From the NCBI GenBank assembly GCA_945874765.1, contig CAMCHQ010000002.1:1-64000 (forward strand): a stretch of DNA of 64,000 bases. Reading direction: 5' to 3'. Position numbers and translations under genes: made by a program. The notes under the pieces were generated by a model. The model worked only from the letters and a program-made list of their open reading frames with translations. It searched no databases and was not told where the DNA came from. Shown here in pieces: positions 6,906-15,538 of this stretch (positions within the stretch are counted from its first letter, which is position 1; each line of letters starts with the position of its first letter). This stretch comes from an uncultured Clostridia bacterium (GTDB lineage Bacteria; Bacillota; Clostridia; Oscillospirales; Acutalibacteraceae).

Positions 6906-7973
6906 ATGATTGGATATTATTCTGCAATAGTATGGATGAGCATTTTTGCTGTAGTTGTTATTCAAATTTCGGTCGGCGTAAGTTCAACGCTTACTAAAGA
7001 TAAAAAGAAAGTTTTTAATTTGCTTTTTTCGGCAATCGCAATTTCCGCATTGTGTGAATGGCTCGGTGTTATGCTTCAGGGTTCAGGCGGTAAAACACGG
7101 ATTATTCACGTTATTATCAAGGCTTTGGAACTTTCGATTGCACCGTCTATAGGGTTTCTTATTTCTTGGGTTATAGAACTGAGGAGAGTAAAAGTACCTT
7201 TGATTTTTCTTGGCGTTAATGCCGTTTTGGAAATACTTTCGGGTGTATTCGGCTTTATTTATACGGTTGATTCTAACAGTACATATACCCACGCAAAATT
7301 CTACCCTATTTATATTGTAGCTTATTTGATATCGATTGTTTACTTTATTTATGTTGCTTCAAGGAATATGAAAAGGTATCAGTATAACGGAATAGCTTTT
7401 TTTGCAATGATGGTTGTGTTTATGCTTACGGGTATTACCGTTCAGCTTATAAACAGTGAGATTAGAATTGTTTACGTTGTTTTGTCAATAGCGTCGATTA
7501 TGATGTATGTGTTCACGCTTGAAATGGTTATGCAAACGGATAATTTGACAGAGCTTATCAACAGGCGTGGATATGAAAATTATATTTCTCATCTTGATAA
7601 AGAGTGTATAATTTTGTTTTTCGATATAGATAATTTTAAAAATGCAAACGATAAATACGGTCACACCTACGGCGACAGTTGCCTTAAAAAAACGGGTAAT
7701 GCGTTGAAAACTGCGTATGCGAAATACGGAAAATGCTTCAGATACGGCGGTGACGAATTTTGCGTTATAATTACAAGAAATATGCAAAATGTCGAAAAAG
7801 CAAGCGAGGTTTTCAAAGCGACTATGGAAAAAATGAGAAGCTATGATCGAAAACTTCCCGATGTTTCAGTGGGCTTTTCGCATTTTTATCCCGAAAACGA
7901 TAGCATTCTCACTTCTATTGAAGAAGCGGACAAGATGATGTATGACAATAAAAGCAAGCACAAGGCATTGTGA
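6906..7973 (+). CDS. membrane-bound diguanylate cyclase (GGDEF)
   Basis: A 355-residue protein. Residues 1-210 hold about seven membrane helices and no recognisable ligand domain. Residues ~212-355 are a GGDEF domain with LTELINRRGYENY, FFDIDNFKNANDKYGH and the intact active loop YGGDEF, then a conserved SVGFSHF strand. It should make cyclic di-GMP from two GTP in response to a membrane or extracellular cue. The RxxD inhibitory site five residues before GGDEF is absent (KYGKCFRYGGDEF), so product inhibition through that site is unlikely. No EAL or PilZ gene is nearby. It is transcribed alone from its own promoter. Confidence 0.9.
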   Translation: MIGYYSAIVWMSIFAVVVIQISVGVSSTLTKDKKKVFNLLFSAIAISALCEWLGVMLQGSGGKTRIIHVIIKALELSIAPSIGFLISWVIELRRVKVPLIFLGVNAVLEILSGVFGFIYTVDSNSTYTHAKFYPIYIVAYLISIVYFIYVASRNMKRYQYNGIAFFAMMVVFMLTGITVQLINSEIRIVYVVLSIASIMMYVFTLEMVMQTDNLTELINRRGYENYISHLDKECIILFFDIDNFKNANDKYGHTYGDSCLKKTGNALKTAYAKYGKCFRYGGDEFCVIITRNMQNVEKASEVFKATMEKMRSYDRKLPDVSVGFSHFYPENDSILTSIEEADKMMYDNKSKHKAL

Positions 7974-8010
7974 TTTATCATTTACAATTTCATAATTAAC
8001 AAAATATATG

Positions 8011-8039
8011 TTGAAATTAGTAAGCAAAAATAATATAAT
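8011..8039 (+). promoter_or_regulatory. promoter of ilvD operon
   Basis: TTGAAA (8011-8016), a 17-base spacer and TATAAT (8034-8039). The 60-base leader to ATG 8101 is almost pure A/T. No T-box or leader peptide is visible. Confidence 0.65.
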
Positions 8040-8100
8040 GTTATAAGTTATAATTTATAATTTACTATAATAATTTATTTTATATAAAGAAGGTATTTAA

Positions 8101-9762
8101 ATGAGATCAGATTTAATTAAAAAAGGTCCGTCAAGAGCACCTCACCGTTCTCTTTTGAGAGCACTCGGCGTTGACGAGCTTGAAATGAAAAGACCTTTTA
8201 TCGCAGTAGTTAATTCTAAGAGCGACTATATTCCGGGTCATATGCATCTTGATAAAATTGCCGAACAGGTTAAGGCAGGTATCAGAAATGCAGGCGGTGT
8301 ACCGTTTGAATTTAACACTATCGGTGTTTGCGACGGTATTGCTATGAACCATAAGGGTATGAAATATTCTCTTTGCTCAAGAGAACTTATTGCCGATTCA
8401 ATCGAGGTTATGCTTACTGCTCACCCTCTTGACGCAATTGTATTTATCCCTAACTGTGACAAGATTGTTCCGGGTATGCTTCTTGCCGCTTGCAGACTTA
8501 ATTTACCTTGTATCTTTATCAGCGGCGGTCCTATGCTTCCGGGTAAGAGCACCGAAACCACAAACCGTATCGGTCTTTCCGAGCAGTTTGAATATGTAGG
8601 CGCTAATGCCGTTGGCAAGATGAGTGATGAAAATCTTGAATCTTGTGCATTTACAGCTTGCCCTACTTGCGGTTCTTGCTCAGGTATGTATACAGCTAAC
8701 TCAATGAACTGTCTTACAGAGACAATCGGTATGTCACTTCCGGGTTCGGGTACTATTCCTGCTGTTATGAGTGAAAGACTTCGTCTTGCAAAGCAGGCAG
8801 GCGAGAGAGTAATGGACCTTCTTAAAGAGGACATTAAGCCGTCGGATATTATTACAGAGAAAGCTATTGAAAACGCTATGCGTACAGATATGGCTATCGG
8901 CTGTTCAACCAATACAATTTTACACCTTACTGCCATTGCTCACGCAGCAGGTCACGATATCGACCTTGCCCAGCTTGACGCTTACGGCAGAAAGACACCT
9001 CAAATTTGTAAGCTTAACCCTGCTTCATCTGTATTTATTACAGACCTCAACGATGTAGGCGGTATTCAGGCAGTTGTTAAGGAACTTGCAAGAGGCGGTA
9101 TGATTAATACAGACGCACTTACCGTAAACGGTACTGTTGCCGACAGAATTGCAAAAGCACCTGACGCTGACGGCGTTATCATTCGTAAGATTGAAGACCC
9201 GTTCTCTGCAGACGGCGGTATTGCTGTTCTTACAGGTAACCTTGCAAAGGACGGCGCAGTAGTTAAGAAGGGCGCTGTTGCACCTGAAATGATGCAGCAT
9301 AAAGGTCCTGCTAAGTGCTATAACAGTGAGGAAGAGGCTATTGCGGCTATTACAGGCGGCAAGGTTGTTGCAGGTGATGTAGTCGTTATTCGTTATGAAG
9401 GTCCTAAGGGCGGACCGGGTATGAGAGAAATGCTTTCTCCTACTTCCGCAATTATCGGTATGGGTCTCGGCTCATCTGTTGCACTTCTTACAGACGGACG
9501 TTTTTCAGGCGCTACAAGAGGTGCTTCAATCGGTCATATCAGTCCCGAAGCTGCAATGGGCGGAACTATTGCTCTTGTTGAGGACGGCGACGAGATTGAA
9601 ATTGATATCCCTGCACGTGTACTTAAAGTTAATGTTTCTGATGAAGTGTTAGCCGAAAGAAAGGCTAAGTGGCAGCCACCTGTTCAAAATCTTACAGGTT
9701 ATCTCAAGCGCTATGCTCAGCACGTTACAAGCGGTGCTCAGGGTGCTGTATTTGACGATTAA
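8101..9762 (+). CDS. ilvD: dihydroxy-acid dehydratase
   Basis: A 553-residue enzyme of valine, leucine and isoleucine synthesis. It dehydrates 2,3-dihydroxy-isovalerate and -methylvalerate to the 2-keto acids. Cluster and metal residues are present: Cys77 in GVCDGIAM, the NCDK motif at 118-121 and [10 protein letters not shown] at 187-196. The C-terminal GGxxxLxGNLAxxGAVVK and GPxGGPGMxEM blocks are also intact. Full family length. No other ilv or leu gene is near. The next gene, a degenerate sortase-like protein, starts 15 bases downstream and is probably co-transcribed, an unusual pairing of a metabolic gene with surface proteins. Confidence 0.97.
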   Translation: MRSDLIKKGPSRAPHRSLLRALGVDELEMKRPFIAVVNSKSDYIPGHMHLDKIAEQVKAGIRNAGGVPFEFNTIGVCDGIAMNHKGMKYSLCSRELIADSIEVMLTAHPLDAIVFIPNCDKIVPGMLLAACRLNLPCIFISGGPMLPGKSTETTNRIGLSEQFEYVGANAVGKMSDENLESCAFTACPTCGSCSGMYTANSMNCLTETIGMSLPGSGTIPAVMSERLRLAKQAGERVMDLLKEDIKPSDIITEKAIENAMRTDMAIGCSTNTILHLTAIAHAAGHDIDLAQLDAYGRKTPQICKLNPASSVFITDLNDVGGIQAVVKELARGGMINTDALTVNGTVADRIAKAPDADGVIIRKIEDPFSADGGIAVLTGNLAKDGAVVKKGAVAPEMMQHKGPAKCYNSEEEAIAAITGGKVVAGDVVVIRYEGPKGGPGMREMLSPTSAIIGMGLGSSVALLTDGRFSGATRGASIGHISPEAAMGGTIALVEDGDEIEIDIPARVLKVNVSDEVLAERKAKWQPPVQNLTGYLKRYAQHVTSGAQGAVFDD

Positions 9763-9776
9763 TCGGAGCTTTATAT

Positions 9777-10436
9777 ATGGATAATAAGAATGAGAAGAGT
9801 AAAAAGAGACATTCTAACCGTCGAAAATCTCCTAATGATTTCGCAAAAAACGTAGCTATATTTGTTTGCGTTGAATTAATTGTTGTTGTGGGAGCAATTA
9901 TCGGCGTAAATAAAAGTGCCTGCGATGCGGTTCATAAGCTTGAAGCGGCTATGCCGAGAAGCGTAATGGATTTAACCGTAGAGCCTGCCGGCGACAAATA
10001 TGTGTCACTTAAAAGTGAAAAACTTGATTACGGCAGTTATGTTGCGGATGTCGTTGTTGAAAAAAGAGGTATCGAAGTGCCGGTTTTCTATGGCATTAAC
10101 CGTGCCTGCTTAAGATACGGCGCAGGTGTTTCGGGTGATGAAAAAGTAAGCGCTTTCAGTGATAATGAAAGCACTGCAATCGGCGGATATGATGAAACTT
10201 ATTTTAAGTCGCTTAAATACGTTCAAAGCGGCGACAAAGTAAAAGTCAAAACGGCGGATAAAACAATAAGCTATAAGGCAATCGATACCTTTATAGGTGA
10301 CGAGGGCGACAGCAAGGCTAAGAAATATAAAAACAACTTGATATTATACAGTATTTTCTCCGATTACGGTGAAAACGGCGGCAAGTGCTTTTATGTCATT
10401 TGCGAGAAAACGGGCGAGGAGGTAAATGCAAAATGA
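9777..10436 (+). CDS. catalytically degenerate sortase-like membrane protein
   Basis: 219 residues: a Lys/Arg-rich cytoplasmic tail, one membrane helix (27-44) and an extracellular domain that follows the sortase B/D pattern. It has IEVPVFYGINRACLRYGAG (strand and loop before the active site), AIGGYDETYFKSLKYVQSGD (the equivalent of GHxxTxFxxLxxLxxGD) and KTADKTISYKAID. At the catalytic positions His is Tyr138, the Cys of TLxTC falls on Ile193 in LILYSIF, and the Arg on about Lys203. So the fold seems kept but transpeptidation cannot occur as known. The TGA overlaps the ATG of the next gene (ATGA), which implies coupled translation and joint function, perhaps as a scaffold or substrate-binding pseudoenzyme. 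Sortase assignment is by pattern only. Confidence 0.7.
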   Translation: MDNKNEKSKKRHSNRRKSPNDFAKNVAIFVCVELIVVVGAIIGVNKSACDAVHKLEAAMPRSVMDLTVEPAGDKYVSLKSEKLDYGSYVADVVVEKRGIEVPVFYGINRACLRYGAGVSGDEKVSAFSDNESTAIGGYDETYFKSLKYVQSGDKVKVKTADKTISYKAIDTFIGDEGDSKAKKYKNNLILYSIFSDYGENGGKCFYVICEKTGEEVNAK

Positions 10437-11284
10437 GCAGAAAACTCCACGATTCCAGAAGCGATTTCAGAAGCAGAAATATTCTTGCATTTTGTCTTTT
10501 CGTAGTGCTTGGCATTTTAAGTGTTGCGTGCGTGACGAAAACAGTTGTTTTAAACGGCAACACGGTTCAAAATCAATTTACCGATTATAATGTTACGTCA
10601 GCCTTTAGGCAGGATTTAGTTGATTATACAAGCGACACCTTTATTAAAAACGGACTTGACAGCAGTAATATTTCAAATGTTATTACGCAGGGAAAGGCTG
10701 AAAAGATAATCGGCTCCTTTGCGGCGGGTCAGTTTAGGGCTAAAGCGGGTTATACTTCTAAATCCTACTCTACCGATATTGACGAACTTATAAATGACAT
10801 AAAATCGGAACTTGAGGCGCAAATAACCGCTTCGGGTTTTGAAAAAAATGAAAATGTCGAAAATGCCCAGCTTAAAAAAATAAGAGCTTTTATTGAAAAT
10901 TCTTTGAAACTTCCTAAAACAAAGCTTATTGAAACGGCTATGAATTTGGGAAAGGTTGCGGCTGATATTTTTCTTGCCGTTGCGATTTTCCTGACTGTCG
11001 TATTTGCTTCAATGCTTTATTTTACAGGCAATACTAAGTACAGAAGCGTCAGAAGTCTCGGTGCCGCATTTTGCGCCTCATCAATTGGGGACTTGATTGT
11101 TTCGTTAATTGCTGTTATAATTTTGAACGTAAAATCTATAGATATTTTTCCTGCATTTCTCAAAAGTGCACTTGATAATTATATTTATACCGCTGTCGGT
11201 GCAATTGCCGCTTGCGGTTTGGTGCTTCTTTTGATATCTTTGGTGCTTCTTGCAATAAGCTGGAAGCTTAAGCGTGAAAATTAA
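10433..11284 (+). CDS. uncharacterised four-helix membrane protein
   Basis: 283 residues, not a family that I recognise. Helix 1 (about 16-36) is followed by an extracellular, mostly helical region of ~130 residues. Three helices follow near the C-terminus (IFLAVAIFLTVVFASMLYF, IGDLIVSLIAVIILNV, and the segment around AVGAIAACGLVLLLISLVLL). It starts at ATG 10433, overlapping the stop of the pseudo-sortase gene and preceded by GAGGAGG. A longer frame back to 10385 lies inside that gene and is not needed. An ABC ATPase follows after 32 bases. The helix number is too low for a standard Wzm/TagG permease, but the protein could still be the membrane partner of that ATPase. Confidence 0.72.
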   Translation: MSRKLHDSRSDFRSRNILAFCLFVVLGILSVACVTKTVVLNGNTVQNQFTDYNVTSAFRQDLVDYTSDTFIKNGLDSSNISNVITQGKAEKIIGSFAAGQFRAKAGYTSKSYSTDIDELINDIKSELEAQITASGFEKNENVENAQLKKIRAFIENSLKLPKTKLIETAMNLGKVAADIFLAVAIFLTVVFASMLYFTGNTKYRSVRSLGAAFCASSIGDLIVSLIAVIILNVKSIDIFPAFLKSALDNYIYTAVGAIAACGLVLLLISLVLLAISWKLKREN

Positions 11285-11316
11285 TTTTGCGCAAAGAAAA
11301 ATAGGGTGGTGTTTAA

Positions 11317-12081
11317 ATGGATAATGATATTGCCATTAACGTAGAAAACGTTACAATGTCGTTTATTCTTAATAAAGAAAAGGTGGACAACCTTAAAGAA
11401 TACGCTATTAAGCTTATTACAGGAAAGCTTGAATATAATAAGTTTGATGCCTTAAAGGATATTTCATTTAAGGTTAAAAAGGGAGAGCATCTTGCAATTA
11501 TGGGTCTTAACGGTGCCGGCAAGAGTACCCTTTTAAAAACAATTGTCGGTGTTTATAAGCCGACTAAGGGCAAGATTGAAAAGCAAGGCGTTATTGCTCC
11601 TCTTCTTGAACTCGGTGCAGGTTTTGACGGCAACTATTCGGGTAGGGAAAATATTTTCCTTTACGGCGCTATTTTAGGCTATTCAAGAGATTTCATTCAG
11701 TCTAAGTATGATGAAATTGTTGAATTTTCCGAACTCGGCGACTTTATCGAAGTACCTGTTAAAAACTATTCAAGCGGTATGAGAGCACGTCTCGGTTTCT
11801 CAATTGCAACTGCTGTTGAGCCGGATGTTCTTATTCTTGATGAGGTTTTGTCTGTCGGCGACGCAGGATTCAGAAAGAAAAGTCTTGCCAAGGTTCAGTC
11901 TCTTTTTGAAAGCGGCGTAACCGTTCTTTTCGTATCTCACAGTATTGACCAGGTTTTGGCTATCTGCGATACGGCAATTCTTCTTGACCACGGTAAGATT
12001 ATTTCTCAAGGCCCTGTTGAAGAAGTTACAAAAGTCTATGAAGAAAAGGTATCTCACCCAAAGAAAAAGAAAAAACTTTAA
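11317..12081 (+). CDS. Wzt/TagH-type ABC transporter ATPase
   Basis: A 254-residue nucleotide-binding protein of the polysaccharide/teichoic-acid export group. Visible are Walker A GLNGAGKST (63-71), the family-typical LLELGAGFDGNYSGRENI stretch, signature YSSGMRARLGF, Walker B VLILDEVLSVGD and switch His in FVSHS. TagH and Wzt proteins normally pair with a six-helix ABC-2 permease (TagG/Wzm). None is encoded here; the only membrane partner in the operon is the four-helix protein upstream. There is no C-terminal carbohydrate-binding extension. A strong terminator ends the unit. Confidence 0.88.
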   Translation: MDNDIAINVENVTMSFILNKEKVDNLKEYAIKLITGKLEYNKFDALKDISFKVKKGEHLAIMGLNGAGKSTLLKTIVGVYKPTKGKIEKQGVIAPLLELGAGFDGNYSGRENIFLYGAILGYSRDFIQSKYDEIVEFSELGDFIEVPVKNYSSGMRARLGFSIATAVEPDVLILDEVLSVGDAGFRKKSLAKVQSLFESGVTVLFVSHSIDQVLAICDTAILLDHGKIISQGPVEEVTKVYEEKVSHPKKKKKL

Positions 12082-12093
12082 GACTGTCGATAA

Positions 12094-12135
12094 AGCGGCT
12101 TGAACGTAATTGTTCAAGCCGCTAATTTTATTTTT
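12094..12135 (+). terminator. terminator of the ilvD-pseudo-sortase-ATPase unit
   Basis: AGCGGCTTGAAC (12094-12105) pairs perfectly with GTTCAAGCCGCT (12112-12123), followed by a T-rich tail. Confidence 0.85.
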
Positions 12136-12201
12136 TATACAAATTCTGTGATAATTTATATACATATTCAATAAAATGTAATGGTAATTGTTGAAAATAT
12201 G

Positions 12202-12210
12202 TGGTATAAT
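12202..12210 (+). promoter_or_regulatory. extended -10 promoter of the subtilase gene
   Basis: TGgTATAAT (12202-12210) is an extended -10; a poor -35 (TGGTAA, 12182-12187) lies 17 bases before the hexamer. The start codon follows 73 bases later with a weak GTGGGG ribosome site. Confidence 0.5.
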
Positions 12211-12283
12211 ATACCTATTATGATGTGAATTTAATATTATTTATCTAAAAATTGCAAAATATATTTATTCAAGTGGGGTTTAA

Positions 12284-15181
12284 ATGAAACGACTTATTTG
12301 TACGGTCTTGGCTTTTGTAATTTTTTTCGGCATCTGTGGGATAATTGCGCCCGAAGTAAATAATATTTATAAGCTTGAAGAAGCTGCTTCATTTGCCGAA
12401 CAGGTTGATACTCTTGTTAAACATTACGAAAGCAGGCAAGATACTCAAAACAGACTTATTGTAAATTCAAATAAAATTAAGGAAAGCTATGGTGCAGTTA
12501 AGGTGATTAAGGCGCATGGCTTTCAAGTTATGCAATTTGACAGTTATGAAAAAGCCGAAAATGCAAAAAGCAGCATTGAAAAGCTCGGCATTGCGTGCGA
12601 CAGGGACGATTTCGCATACGTTCAGGCAGTGAAAAAGGCAAAAAGTACTAAGGACTTGTGGGCGTCGCAAACAACTCAGTCCGACGTTACAATGCAATAT
12701 CTTGCCTCAACAGGAAAGAAATTTAACGATGTAACCGTTGCCGTTATTGATACGGGTATTAACGATAAGCACGAAGCTTTTGAGGGCAGATTGATTGAGT
12801 GTAATAAAAATTTCAGCTCCTCGGGAACTATGAACAGCTCGTTTGATGACAGCGGTCACGGTACTAATGTTGCAGGCGTAATCGCTTTAAATACACTTGA
12901 TAACGTTAAAATAAAGCCGTATAAAACATTTGATAATGAGGGCAAGTGCACCAATTCGCAAATTATTGCAACGCTTAATTATATTTTGAGTGAAAAGAAA
13001 TTGCCGGATATTATTAATATGAGCTTTTCCGTTCAATCAATTACAAGCAGCGTCACACGTGATTCCCTTACACGTAATCTTATTTCAAAGGGTGTTACAA
13101 TTGTTACTTCGGCAGGTAATAAGGGCGTCAATGCAAAATATTATTATCCTGCAAATATCAGTGAGGTAATAACCGTTTCCGCTTCGGATAAAAAGAATGA
13201 AAAGGCTGATTTTTCAAATTACGGCAAATGTATTGATATTGCCGCTCCGGGTACGGGTGTTTATACTACGGAACTTGACGGTACATATTCTTATGAAAAC
13301 GGAACATCTTTTTCCGCTCCTTTTGTATCTTCTGCCGCCGCTACACTTATAATGCAGAAAAGCGGTCTTAGCTGTGCCGATGTGGAAAAGGCAATATGTG
13401 ACGAAGCTGTGCCGGTATATATCGAGAATTTTCAGGTTGAATGGTGCGGTGCGGGAATAGTTAATTTTTCAGGTCTTATATGCGGTGAAAAAGCGTCTGC
13501 CCCGTCATTCGGCACTCCGCAGGGAAAATACAACGAACCGTTTAAACTTGAAATCAAAGGCGACAGTAACGAAAAAATTATGTATACAACCGATAATACC
13601 GTCCCTACATCCAAAAACGGATTGGAATATACTAAACCTATTGATATTGACAAAAGTACACATATTATCGCTGTCGCATATGACGATATGAAAAAGAGCA
13701 AATATGTCGCTTCAACCTATGAACTTGTTTATGAAGGAAGCGACGACGATTTTGACATTACGCAAGACGGTGTAATTACAAGCTATAACGGTGATAAAAC
13801 GAGTATAACTGTTCCGTCGCAGATAGACGGCATAACTGTCACGGCTATAGGCGATAACGTCTTTAACGGCTCGGATATAAAAAATATCACTTTACCTTAT
13901 TCCGTAACGTCAATAGGCGTCAGTGCTTTTGCAGACAGTAAAATTTCTTCGATTTCAGGTAAATGTGTAACAACGCTTGATAACGGCGCATTTGAAAATT
14001 GTTCGTCACTTGTTACGCTTGATACTCCTGCGATTGAATATATAGGCAACAGATGCTTTAAAAATTGCAATAAGCTTACAAGTATAGGCTTCAGCCAAAA
14101 TGTAAAAGAAATCGGCGTCGGCGCATTTGCGTTTACGGGTCTTTCAACGGCTGATTTTCCGAATGCAAGCATAGGCTCTTCCACTTTTGAGGGCAGTAAC
14201 GTTGTTGTAGCTAAAATCAACAAGGCGGAAAATTTAGAGCGTACATTCTGCGAATGTGAACTTTTAAGCAGTCTTACTGCTCCTAATTTGAAAAATATCG
14301 GTAATTTTTCGTTTTATAATTGTAAATCACTCGGCAATATCAATTTGAATAACGTTCAAAGCGTTTCAAATTATGCCTTTGCAAATTCCGGAATCAAAAC
14401 TGCCGATTTGCCTAATTGCACTTTTCTCGGCAATGCGGTATTCAATAAATGCGATGATTTGGTGAACGTTAATATCCCTTTGGTTACAAAAATTATGCCT
14501 GAGGAATTTAATTATTGCACTTCGCTTAAAAAAATCAATATGCCTAACGTAGAGGCGTTTGACGATATATCTAAAGAATATTTTACCGACTGTATTGCAC
14601 TTGAAGGATTGTATTTGCCGAAAAGCGTGAATTTGCCCTCGATTTCGTGGTCGTCCTCTGTGCAAAGCAGTATGCTGTTCGGTAAAAAAGCCCAGCTTTC
14701 GTATATCTTTGCACCAAAAGCTTCAAAAGTTTCAAACAGTGAGGATTTGCCGTTTATGTTTAAATGCTCAAAACTTAAATATGCATTTTTGAAAAGCGCA
14801 AAATCACTCGATTATATTGATAATGTTGACGGCTGCGTTTTGTATTTGGGTTCAAAAGCGGCAAAACTCCCCGATAATCCCGACTGTAAGAAAATAACCG
14901 TTATTGCTCCGAATTCAAGCTATGCTCTCAATTGGGCAAAGAAAAACGGTTTGAATTATGTTGAAAGCTCGGCTTTATCGTGCGTATCAATTTCGTCAAA
15001 GGAAATCGGATATGAGGCTTTGGGTGATAGCTATACTCTGCCGTCAAATTTTGTTAAATCGCTTTGGGATGTGAGCCTTGTTAATACAAGCAAAAGTGAT
15101 GAAACCGTTTCGGCACTTCTCGATTTTAATAATGACGATACTGTTAATGCAAAGGATTATGCAATTATCAATAAGCAATAA
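12284..15181 (+). CDS. secreted subtilase with BspA-type repeats and a dockerin-like end
   Basis: A 965-residue exported protein. A signal peptide or anchor (1-22) precedes a ~100-residue pro-region. The S8 peptidase (~145-395) has Asp156 in AVIDTGIND, His192 in DSGHGTNVAG, oxyanion Asn279 in TSAGNKG and Ser342 in GTSFSAP. Next is a chitobiase-type CHB_HEX_C_1 module (~410-485; EKIMYTTDNTVPTSKNG). About 500-900 is a run of BspA-like leucine-rich repeats (NVFNGSDIKNITLPYSVTSI and relatives). The end, LDFNNDDTVNAKDYAIINK, is one calcium-binding loop of a dockerin. Real dockerins have two, so cohesin binding is doubtful. It probably processes proteins at the cell surface. It is separated from the upstream operon by a terminator and has its own promoter. 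Confidence 0.9.
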   Translation: MKRLICTVLAFVIFFGICGIIAPEVNNIYKLEEAASFAEQVDTLVKHYESRQDTQNRLIVNSNKIKESYGAVKVIKAHGFQVMQFDSYEKAENAKSSIEKLGIACDRDDFAYVQAVKKAKSTKDLWASQTTQSDVTMQYLASTGKKFNDVTVAVIDTGINDKHEAFEGRLIECNKNFSSSGTMNSSFDDSGHGTNVAGVIALNTLDNVKIKPYKTFDNEGKCTNSQIIATLNYILSEKKLPDIINMSFSVQSITSSVTRDSLTRNLISKGVTIVTSAGNKGVNAKYYYPANISEVITVSASDKKNEKADFSNYGKCIDIAAPGTGVYTTELDGTYSYENGTSFSAPFVSSAAATLIMQKSGLSCADVEKAICDEAVPVYIENFQVEWCGAGIVNFSGLICGEKASAPSFGTPQGKYNEPFKLEIKGDSNEKIMYTTDNTVPTSKNGLEYTKPIDIDKSTHIIAVAYDDMKKSKYVASTYELVYEGSDDDFDITQDGVITSYNGDKTSITVPSQIDGITVTAIGDNVFNGSDIKNITLPYSVTSIGVSAFADSKISSISGKCVTTLDNGAFENCSSLVTLDTPAIEYIGNRCFKNCNKLTSIGFSQNVKEIGVGAFAFTGLSTADFPNASIGSSTFEGSNVVVAKINKAENLERTFCECELLSSLTAPNLKNIGNFSFYNCKSLGNINLNNVQSVSNYAFANSGIKTADLPNCTFLGNAVFNKCDDLVNVNIPLVTKIMPEEFNYCTSLKKINMPNVEAFDDISKEYFTDCIALEGLYLPKSVNLPSISWSSSVQSSMLFGKKAQLSYIFAPKASKVSNSEDLPFMFKCSKLKYAFLKSAKSLDYIDNVDGCVLYLGSKAAKLPDNPDCKKITVIAPNSSYALNWAKKNGLNYVESSALSCVSISSKEIGYEALGDSYTLPSNFVKSLWDVSLVNTSKSDETVSALLDFNNDDTVNAKDYAIINKQ

Positions 15182-15185
15182 AAAT

Positions 15186-15221
15186 GCACCTGCACAAAAA
15201 CGTGTAGGTGCTGATTTTTTA
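15186..15221 (+). terminator. terminator of the subtilase gene
   Basis: GCACCTGCAC (15186-15195) pairs with GTGTAGGTGC (15202-15211; one wobble), then TGATTTTTT. Confidence 0.8.
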
Positions 15222-15241
15222 TAAATTTGATTTTAAATACG

Positions 15242-15377
15242 CTAACGTAAAATTGCAAATGCAAGGTCAATTGCGCCGCCTAAAATCTTACTTGTTTTTT
15301 TCATATTCAATGTTTCGGCAAACCAAAGAAGAATAAGCGCAACAAGAATTGCGATAACCAAAGTTCTTTCTGTCATA
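15242..15377 (-). pseudogene. small single-helix membrane peptide gene with a frameshift
   Basis: On the minus strand an ATG at 15377-15375 follows GGGAGGT by seven bases and reads MTERT. One base too many in the A-run around 15360-15363 then throws it out of frame. The alternative frame reads LVIAILVALILLWFAETLNM followed by KKTSKILGGAIDLAFAILR and TAG (15244-15242), a plausible 44-residue membrane peptide. The ribosome site belongs to the first frame and the protein-like sequence to the second. It is either a recent frameshift or a homopolymer error. Function unknown. Confidence 0.45.
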
Positions 15378-15475
15378 ATTTCGACCTCCCTGTTAATAAT
15401 ATTATATACTATTTATTTAAAAAATCAAGCAATTTTATACAACTTAAACATATTTTAAAAAATGTAAAAAATTCG

Positions 15476-15504
15476 TTGAAATTAGAAAGATTTTGATTTA
15501 TAAT
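15476..15504 (+). promoter_or_regulatory. promoter of oadG-oadB
   Basis: TTGAAA (15476-15481), a 17-base spacer and TATAAT (15499-15504), then 34 bases to the GTG start at 15539. Confidence 0.7.
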
Positions 15505-15538
15505 ACTACTTAATCTTTTATATAATGGGGGAATATAG

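Noticed and set aside
8040-8100. T-box or attenuator before ilvD
   Set aside because: The leader is short and nearly all A/T with no stem, specifier region or terminator.
10385-10432. 16-codon N-terminal extension of the four-helix protein
   Set aside because: It lies inside the pseudo-sortase gene; ATG 10433 has the ribosome site and a 4-base overlap.
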